DNA from: Frankiaceae bacterium
Lineage (GTDB): Bacteria > Actinomycetota > Actinomycetes > Mycobacteriales > SCTD01
Reading direction: 5' to 3'
NCBI GenBank assembly: GCA_016650445.1
Contig: JAENVS010000024.1
Coordinates: forward strand, 1-64,000
DNA length: 64,000 bases
A program made the translations under genes and the position numbers. This document shows positions 59,266 to 64,000 of this stretch, piece by piece (position 1 is the stretch's first letter; every line of letters begins with the position of its first letter). Under the pieces are notes generated by a model. It did no database searches. It worked only from the letters and a program-made list of their open reading frames with translations, and was not told where the DNA came from.

Positions 59266-60726
59266 GTGGCCCTGACCCGTCTGCTCCGACGCCGCACGGC
59301 GGTCGTCGCTGCGTTGGCGATCGCGGCCGGCGTCGCGGGCGGTGCCCACGCTGCGCCCGCACCGCCGGCAGCGACCATCGCGGTCACGGGCTGTCCGGCG
59401 GACGGCGTGCAGGTGCCCACTGACTACCTCGGCCTGAGCATCGAGTGGAGCATGGTGCCGGGGTGGTTCGGCACCAGCGCGGCCGGCGCGGTGCAGCCGA
59501 TGGTCCGGCTGCTCGACAGCCTGGAGCCTGCGCCCGGCGAAGGCGGCGTGCTGCGCATCGGCGGCAACAGCCAGGACCTGCACGTCTGGCGACCCGACGC
59601 GCCGCTGACCGGCAACCGGCTCTTCGAGGGCGTGATCAACCGCGGGATGGTCGACGCGCTGCTCGCGGTCGCCGAGAAGTCGGGCTGGAAGGTCGTCCTC
59701 GGCCTCAACCTGCGTGACAACAAGCCGGCGGAGGCCGTTGGGCTGACCCGCTACGCCCTCAGCCGCGACCGCACGCACCGGCTGCTCGCTGTCGAGCTGG
59801 GCAACGAGCCGACCGTCTACTTCGGCAGCGACGCGACGTCGTACATCGCCCGGCTGTACTCCTACGTGCGGGCCCTCGACGCCGACCCGGTCACGCGCAA
59901 CGTGCCGATCGCCGGGCCCTCGCTCTCGAACCGAGCCGACCTCGGGTTGATGACCAGTCTGCGCACGTCGTACGGCGAGCGGATGCCCTTCCTCGCCTGG
60001 CACCACTACGCGAACCGACCGACGGTCACCCGCCTGCTCGGTGAGGACGTGTCGAAGGAGTGGCGCGACCGGCTCGAGGCGGTGCGTCGCGCCGCCGAGG
60101 GCGCGCCCACGCGCATGGACGAGGGCAACAGCGTCGGCAGCGGCGGCCTGAACCGGGTGAGCAACGTGATGGCCGCCTCGGCCTGGCAGGTCGACGCGAC
60201 GATCACCGGCGCAGCTGCGGGCCTGGCCGGCTACCACGCGCATGCGTGGGACGGCATGCCGTTCCCCGAGCGTCGCGAGTCCTGGTACACGCCGTTCGTC
60301 GTCCGCGGCGGGCTCACCTACCCACGGCCGACCTACTACGCGCTCGCCCTGCTGCGTGACCTGCCGGGCAAGCGGTTCTGCAACGCGGTCACCACCGTGC
60401 CTCTCGGCGACCGCGTGAACAGCTGGACCTTGGTCGACCCGGTCACGTCGAAGCTCTACGTGTACGCCGTCAACAAGGGCGAGACCGCCGCCAGTGACGT
60501 CACCGTCACGACCCCACTGCAGTACGCCGGCGCCGCGACGGTCAGCCGGATCGGCGATCCAGGCGGCTGCGGTGGGAAGCAGAGCAGCATCGAGGGCTCG
60601 CGGCTGCCGACGCAGGGCGCGTTCACGTGGACACCCACGCCGCTCGACCCGGTCGCGGCGTCGGCGTACTCGCTCGACCTCGAGCCCTGCCAGGCGGCAC
60701 TTCTCGAGATCCCGCTCGTCGAGTAA
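59266..60726 (+). CDS. secreted GH79-like glycoside hydrolase
   Basis: 486 residues from GTG 59266. Signal peptide (LTRLLRRRTAVVAALAIAAG.., cleavage after AHAA). The (beta/alpha)8 barrel shows LRIGGNSQDLHVW, ELGNEPT (acid/base Glu before the Pro) and WHHYANRPTV. TRMDEGNS carries the likely nucleophile Glu. The C-terminal beta domain (LYVYAVNKGETAASDVTVT) is like heparanase-type GH79. It probably removes glucuronic acid or a related sugar outside the cell. Upstream in-frame starts extend before the signal. Confidence 0.82.
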   Translation: MALTRLLRRRTAVVAALAIAAGVAGGAHAAPAPPAATIAVTGCPADGVQVPTDYLGLSIEWSMVPGWFGTSAAGAVQPMVRLLDSLEPAPGEGGVLRIGGNSQDLHVWRPDAPLTGNRLFEGVINRGMVDALLAVAEKSGWKVVLGLNLRDNKPAEAVGLTRYALSRDRTHRLLAVELGNEPTVYFGSDATSYIARLYSYVRALDADPVTRNVPIAGPSLSNRADLGLMTSLRTSYGERMPFLAWHHYANRPTVTRLLGEDVSKEWRDRLEAVRRAAEGAPTRMDEGNSVGSGGLNRVSNVMAASAWQVDATITGAAAGLAGYHAHAWDGMPFPERRESWYTPFVVRGGLTYPRPTYYALALLRDLPGKRFCNAVTTVPLGDRVNSWTLVDPVTSKLYVYAVNKGETAASDVTVTTPLQYAGAATVSRIGDPGGCGGKQSSIEGSRLPTQGAFTWTPTPLDPVAASAYSLDLEPCQAALLEIPLVE

Positions 60727-60831
60727 TCCGGCGGGCTGGGCCGATTTCATCGCCGGGCACGACACGCACCGGGTGCCGGGGGGATGACTCCTGTCGTGGG
60801 GTGGCCCTAGGTTCGCCGTAGGAGGTGGCTG

Positions 60832-61947
60832 ATGGCGGGCGTACGGGTGCTGGTCGGGACACGCAAGGGTGCTTTCGTGCTCACCAGCGACGAGGGCAGG
60901 CGCGACTGGAAGGTCGACGGTCCGCACTTCGCGGGCTGGGAGATCTACCACCTGAAGGGCTCACCGGTCGACCCGGATCGCATCTGGGCGTCGCAGTCCG
61001 GCGGCTGGTTCGGCCAGGTCATGCAGCGCTCGGTCGACGGCGGCTCGACCTGGGACACGGTCGGCAACGACTTCACCTACGAGAGCGGCGCCGGCACGCA
61101 CCAGGACTTCGACGGCACGGCCAAGCCGTGGGCGTTCAAGCGGGTCTGGCACATCGAGCCTTCGCTGACCGACGTCGACACCGTCTACGCCGGCATCGAG
61201 GACGCCGCGCTGTTCAAGACGACAGACGGCGGCACGTCGTGGTCCGAGCTGCCGGCCCTGCGCAACCACGGCTCAGGACCGCAGTGGCAGCCCGGTGCCG
61301 GCGGACTGTGCCTGCACACGATCATCCTCGACCCCACCAACGAGGACCGCATCTTCACGGCGATCAGCGCGGCCGGTGCGTTCCGGACCGACGACGGCGG
61401 CAAGAGCTGGCTGCCGATCAACAAGGGGCTGCTGTCGGGCGAGATCCCGCAGCAGGAGGCCGAGGTCGGCCACTGCGTGCACAAGATCGCGATGCACCCG
61501 TCGCGGCCCGACACGCTGTTCATGCAGAAGCACTGGGACGTCATGCGCAGCGACAACGCGGGCGATCGGTGGGTCGACATCGGCGGCAACCTGCCGACCG
61601 ACTTCGGCTTCGCGATCGACGTGCACGCGCACGAGCCCGAGACGGTCTACGTGCTGCCGATCACGAGTGACTACCTGCACGTCGCGCACGAGGGCAAGCT
61701 GCGCGTCTACCGCAGCAGGACCGGCGGCAACGAGTGGGAGCCGCTGACCAAGGGGCTGCCGCAGGAGAACTGCTACGTCAACGTGCTGCGTGACGCGATG
61801 GCCGTCGACAAGCTCGACGAGTGCGGCATCTACTTCGGTACGACGGGTGGCCAGGTCTACTGCTCGCCCGACGGCGGTGACAGCTGGGAGGCGATCGTGC
61901 GCGACCTGCCGGCGGTGCTGTCGGTCGAGGTGCAGACGCTCGCGTGA
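60832..61947 (+). CDS. BNR-repeat beta-propeller protein (sialidase-like)
   Basis: 371 residues with AGGAGG before the ATG. Several Asp-box-type repeats ([32 protein letters not shown]) make a six- or seven-bladed propeller like exo-alpha-sialidases and VPS10 proteins. There is no signal peptide and the sialidase Arg triad is not evident, so it is probably not a true sialidase. A MoaD/ThiS-like gene follows after ten bases, a recurrent pairing in bacteria of unknown purpose. Confidence 0.85.
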   Translation: MAGVRVLVGTRKGAFVLTSDEGRRDWKVDGPHFAGWEIYHLKGSPVDPDRIWASQSGGWFGQVMQRSVDGGSTWDTVGNDFTYESGAGTHQDFDGTAKPWAFKRVWHIEPSLTDVDTVYAGIEDAALFKTTDGGTSWSELPALRNHGSGPQWQPGAGGLCLHTIILDPTNEDRIFTAISAAGAFRTDDGGKSWLPINKGLLSGEIPQQEAEVGHCVHKIAMHPSRPDTLFMQKHWDVMRSDNAGDRWVDIGGNLPTDFGFAIDVHAHEPETVYVLPITSDYLHVAHEGKLRVYRSRTGGNEWEPLTKGLPQENCYVNVLRDAMAVDKLDECGIYFGTTGGQVYCSPDGGDSWEAIVRDLPAVLSVEVQTLA

Positions 61948-61957
61948 GGAGGCCGGC

Positions 61958-62245
61958 GTGACCCGGGTGCACCTGCCGTACCACCTGCGCGACCTGGCCA
62001 AGGTCGACGGCGAGGTCACGGTCGACGGTGCCACGATCGCGGAGGTTCTCGATGCGCTCGAGGCCGCCCACCCCGCGCTGCGCGGCACCATGCGCGACCC
62101 CGCGAGCGGCAAGCGGCGCGCGTTCGTGCGCTTCTTCGCCTGCGAGGAGGACCTGTCGCACATCCCGCACGACGAGCAGCTGCCGGGTCCCGTGCTCGAG
62201 GGCAAGGAGCCGCTGCTCGTCATCGGCGCGATGGCCGGCGGCTGA
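61958..62245 (+). CDS. MoaD/ThiS-like ubiquitin-fold protein
   Basis: 95 residues from GTG 61958, with GAGGAGG upstream. VTVDGATIAEVLDALEAAHPALRG is the ThiS/MoaD beta-grasp core. The C-terminus ends GAMAGG with the diglycine needed for adenylation and sulfur transfer. There is no MoeB/ThiF-like activating enzyme nearby. Its partner is apparently the BNR propeller just upstream. Confidence 0.88.
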   Translation: MTRVHLPYHLRDLAKVDGEVTVDGATIAEVLDALEAAHPALRGTMRDPASGKRRAFVRFFACEEDLSHIPHDEQLPGPVLEGKEPLLVIGAMAGG

Positions 62246-62258
62246 CCGACGGGGAGAT

Positions 62259-62423
62259 TCAGCGCAGGGCGATCAGCGCGCCGACGGTGAAGCCGGCGGC
62301 CACGAGCCAGACCCAGGTGGGCAGGCGCTTGAGCCAGCCGCTCAGTGCGTGAACACCTTTCCGTCGCGGACCGCGACCGGCCCAACCCGGAGGGCGGCCC
62401 GCGCGGGGCAACCGGCGCCACAT
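62259..62423 (-). CDS. possible 54-residue single-span membrane protein
   Basis: Starting at ATG 62423 the frame encodes a basic N-terminus (WRRLPRAGRPPGWAGRGPRRKG) and one membrane helix (PTWVWLVAAGFTVGALIALR) at the very end. Composition is coding-like, but there is no ribosome site and the frame stays open upstream, overlapping the methyltransferase leader. It may be a small tail-anchored protein or the tail of an older gene. Confidence 0.35.
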   Translation of the reverse strand: MWRRLPRAGRPPGWAGRGPRRKGVHALSGWLKRLPTWVWLVAAGFTVGALIALR

Positions 62424-62494
62424 CCAGAGTGCGGTCAGCAGCTGGACGCCGGCGAGGTCAGGACCGGTGGCATAGCCTCGCCGCGGGGGTGCGG

Positions 62495-63337
62495 ATGCCG
62501 ACGATCGCGAACACCGACATGGCAGCGGCGTGGGACGGCGACGAGGGCGCCCATTGGGTCGAGCACGCCGATGTCTACGAGAACTCCGGCTGGCGCATCT
62601 GGCAGCACTTCCTCGACGCTGTCCCCATCACGTCGGATGCCACGGTGCTGGACATCGGCTGCGGCACCGGGAAGTCCACCCGGTCCGTCGCCCGGATCGC
62701 CATGGACGGATCGGCGCTCGGCGTCGACCTGTCCGCCCGGATGCTGGCGCTCGCGCGACGGCGCGCGGACGGCGAGGGCCTGGCGAACATCCGGTTCGAG
62801 CAGGCCGACGCGCAGGTGCATCCGTTCCCGCCGGCGACGTACGACCTCGCGATCAGCAGCTTCGGCGCGATGTTCTTCGCCGACCCGGTGGCCGGTTTCA
62901 CCAACATCACCCAGGCACTCCGGCCGGGCGGCCGGCTGGCGCTGCTGGCGTGGCGCGAGCCGACGAGCAACGCGTGGATCACCGGCGTACGCGGTGCGCT
63001 CGCCCTCGGTCGTGACCTGCCCTGGCCGCCGCCGAACGCACCCGGTCCGTTCGCCTTCGCCGAGCCGGAGCACGTACGCGGGGTGCTCGGTGCCGCGGGC
63101 TTCGTCGGGGTCGAGCTGGACGAGATCAACGCGTCGATGGAGTTCGGTGCCAACGCCGCGGATGCGTTCGCGTTCATGCGGACGATGGGGATCACCAGAG
63201 GGCTCACCCACGACCTCGACCCGGACACCAGGCAGCAGGCGCTCGACGCCTTGGAGCAGACGCTGATCGAGCACGAGACCGACGATGGCGTGCTCTTCGA
63301 CTCAGCCGTGTGGCTCATCACGGCAACCAAGGCGTAG
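62495..63337 (+). CDS. class I SAM-dependent methyltransferase
   Basis: 280 residues. AWDGDEGAHWVEHADVYENSG at the start, SAM motif I VLDIGCGTGKSTR, LGVDLSARML (motif II), AISSFGAMFFADP (motif IV region) and LRPGGRLALLAWREP. This pattern is frequent in actinomycete small-molecule methyltransferases. Start 62495 is chosen because earlier in-frame codons are basic and not conserved. The substrate is unknown. Confidence 0.88.
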   Translation: MPTIANTDMAAAWDGDEGAHWVEHADVYENSGWRIWQHFLDAVPITSDATVLDIGCGTGKSTRSVARIAMDGSALGVDLSARMLALARRRADGEGLANIRFEQADAQVHPFPPATYDLAISSFGAMFFADPVAGFTNITQALRPGGRLALLAWREPTSNAWITGVRGALALGRDLPWPPPNAPGPFAFAEPEHVRGVLGAAGFVGVELDEINASMEFGANAADAFAFMRTMGITRGLTHDLDPDTRQQALDALEQTLIEHETDDGVLFDSAVWLITATKA

Positions 63338-63374
63338 GAATCAGCGAGCCGCGGCCAACGGCTACGGTCAGCCG

Positions 63375-64000
63375 ATGGGGAATCGCGAGTACGACGTCGT
63401 CCTGCACGGTGCCACCGGCTTCGTCGGGCGGTTGACCGCGCGTCACCTGGCGCAGCACGCCGGCGCGGCGAAGGTGGCGCTGTCCGGCCGGTCGAAGGAG
63501 AAGCTCGAGAAGCTGCGGGCCGAGCTCGGGGTCGACTGGCCGCTGATCGTCGCGGACGCGGCTGACGAGGCGTCGATGGAGCGGCTCGCGGCGTCGACGA
63601 CTGCGGTCGCGACGACCGTCGGCCCCTACATCAAGTACGGGTTGCCGCTCGTCCTCGCCTGCGCGCGGGCAGGCACGTCGTACGCCGACCTGACCGGGGA
63701 GGTCCTGTTCGTCCGCGACAGCATGGCCTCGGCGGACAAGCTCGCGAAAGACACCGGGGCGCGGATCGTGCACGCCGCCGGCTTCGACTCGATCCCGTCG
63801 GACCTCGGCGTACTGCTCCTGCACGAGCAGGTGACAGCCGACGGCGAGGGGACCCTCGAGGACACCGCCCTGCTTGCGGTGTCGTTGCGGGGCGGCATCA
63901 GTGGCGGGACGATCGACTCGCTGCGCACGCAGCTCGACGTCGTGAAGTCGGACCGCGAGCTGCGCAACGTCCTCGCCGATCCCTACTCGCTGAGCCCGGA
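63375..64000 (+). CDS. saccharopine dehydrogenase-like reductase, N-terminal part
   Basis: The gene runs off the window; 208 residues are visible. VVLHGATGFVGRLTARHLAQ is a Rossmann nucleotide loop; TTVGPYIKYGLPLVLACARAGTSYADLTGE and IVHAAGFDSIPSDLGV match saccharopine-dehydrogenase-like proteins and mycobacterial trans-acting enoyl reductases. It probably reduces a lipid or polyketide intermediate with NAD(P)H. TACGGT at 63363-63368 lies six bases before the ATG, so leaderless. Confidence 0.88.
   Translation, partial: MGNREYDVVLHGATGFVGRLTARHLAQHAGAAKVALSGRSKEKLEKLRAELGVDWPLIVADAADEASMERLAASTTAVATTVGPYIKYGLPLVLACARAGTSYADLTGEVLFVRDSMASADKLAKDTGARIVHAAGFDSIPSDLGVLLLHEQVTADGEGTLEDTALLAVSLRGGISGGTIDSLRTQLDVVKSDRELRNVLADPYSLSP

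Noticed and set aside
60832-61947. True secreted sialidase
   Set aside because: Asp-box repeats are present but there is no signal peptide and no evident Arg triad or FRIP motif, so only a sialidase-like propeller is claimed.
1-64000. CRISPR arrays, rRNA or tRNA genes, transposase or integrase genes
   Set aside because: None recognised on reading either strand; no regularly spaced repeats and no DDE or tyrosine-recombinase motifs were seen.

Overview
The window is about 70% GC with coding on both strands, frequent GTG/TTG starts and many start codons that sit directly behind a -10 box. It carries a class II ribonucleotide reductase with NrdR, ergothioneine genes egtB/egtD, a maleylpyruvate isomerase/DinB-type (mycothiol-associated) protein, an LPXTG sorting signal and several Uma2 proteins. 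Together these point to a chromosomal segment of a free-living high-GC actinomycete. I cannot name the genus. There are no rRNAs, tRNAs, CRISPR arrays or intact IS elements that I can see.

Layout. 0-7 kb: end of a cysteine-synthase-like gene, a small secreted protein, an alpha/beta hydrolase that overlaps a type-1 solute-binding lipoprotein, and a penicillin-acylase-family enzyme with a C-terminal LPTTG wall anchor. 7-12 kb: nrdR and nrdJ behind NrdR-box-like palindromes, a strong terminator, and an orphan LAGLIDADG protein that looks like a decayed intein. 12-14.4 kb: a HepT/MntA pair with an XRE domain fused to MntA, a DUF2695 protein and an AbrB/RelE-like pair. 14.4-17.8 kb: a large unknown protein and an acyl-CoA dehydrogenase. 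18-22.4 kb: a small defence island with a predicted modification-dependent restriction enzyme, a DUF2075 nuclease-helicase and a NERD protein. 23-27.5 kb: a 1500-residue protein of unknown function with a membrane hairpin and three Ig-like IPT/TIG-like modules.

27.5-36.5 kb is a scrambled accessory zone. A PadR-regulator/2OG-oxygenase pair is present twice in the same order and orientation, each time with one partner broken. Four toxin-antitoxin-like pairs lie between or inside the two copies, and Uma2 genes occur in intact and deleted forms. 36.5-45.5 kb is more ordinary: a membrane protein, a NarL-type two-component system, homocysteine methyltransferase, a lipoprotein, a Phd/VapC pair, a lone receiver domain and a DUF2786 protein. 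45.5-52.4 kb adds a class II Fic protein, VapBC, an alcohol dehydrogenase and a Doc pair. 52.4-64 kb looks like core metabolism: crotonase, a FxLYD secreted protein, egtB-egtD-SRPBCC, MFS, a GH79-like glycosidase, a BNR-propeller/MoaD-like pair, a methyltransferase and the start of a saccharopine-dehydrogenase-like reductase.

Two patterns run through the window. First, about nine toxin-antitoxin-like operons occur within 40 kb, and eight of them have a TANNNT box exactly six bases before the antitoxin start codon, so they are predicted to be leaderless and often have a perfect palindrome over the promoter. Second, gene decay (internal deletions, single-base frameshifts, fusion of fragments) is concentrated between 22 and 36 kb and near 48.5 kb, which is what repeated insertion and loss of mobile defence and TA cassettes would leave.
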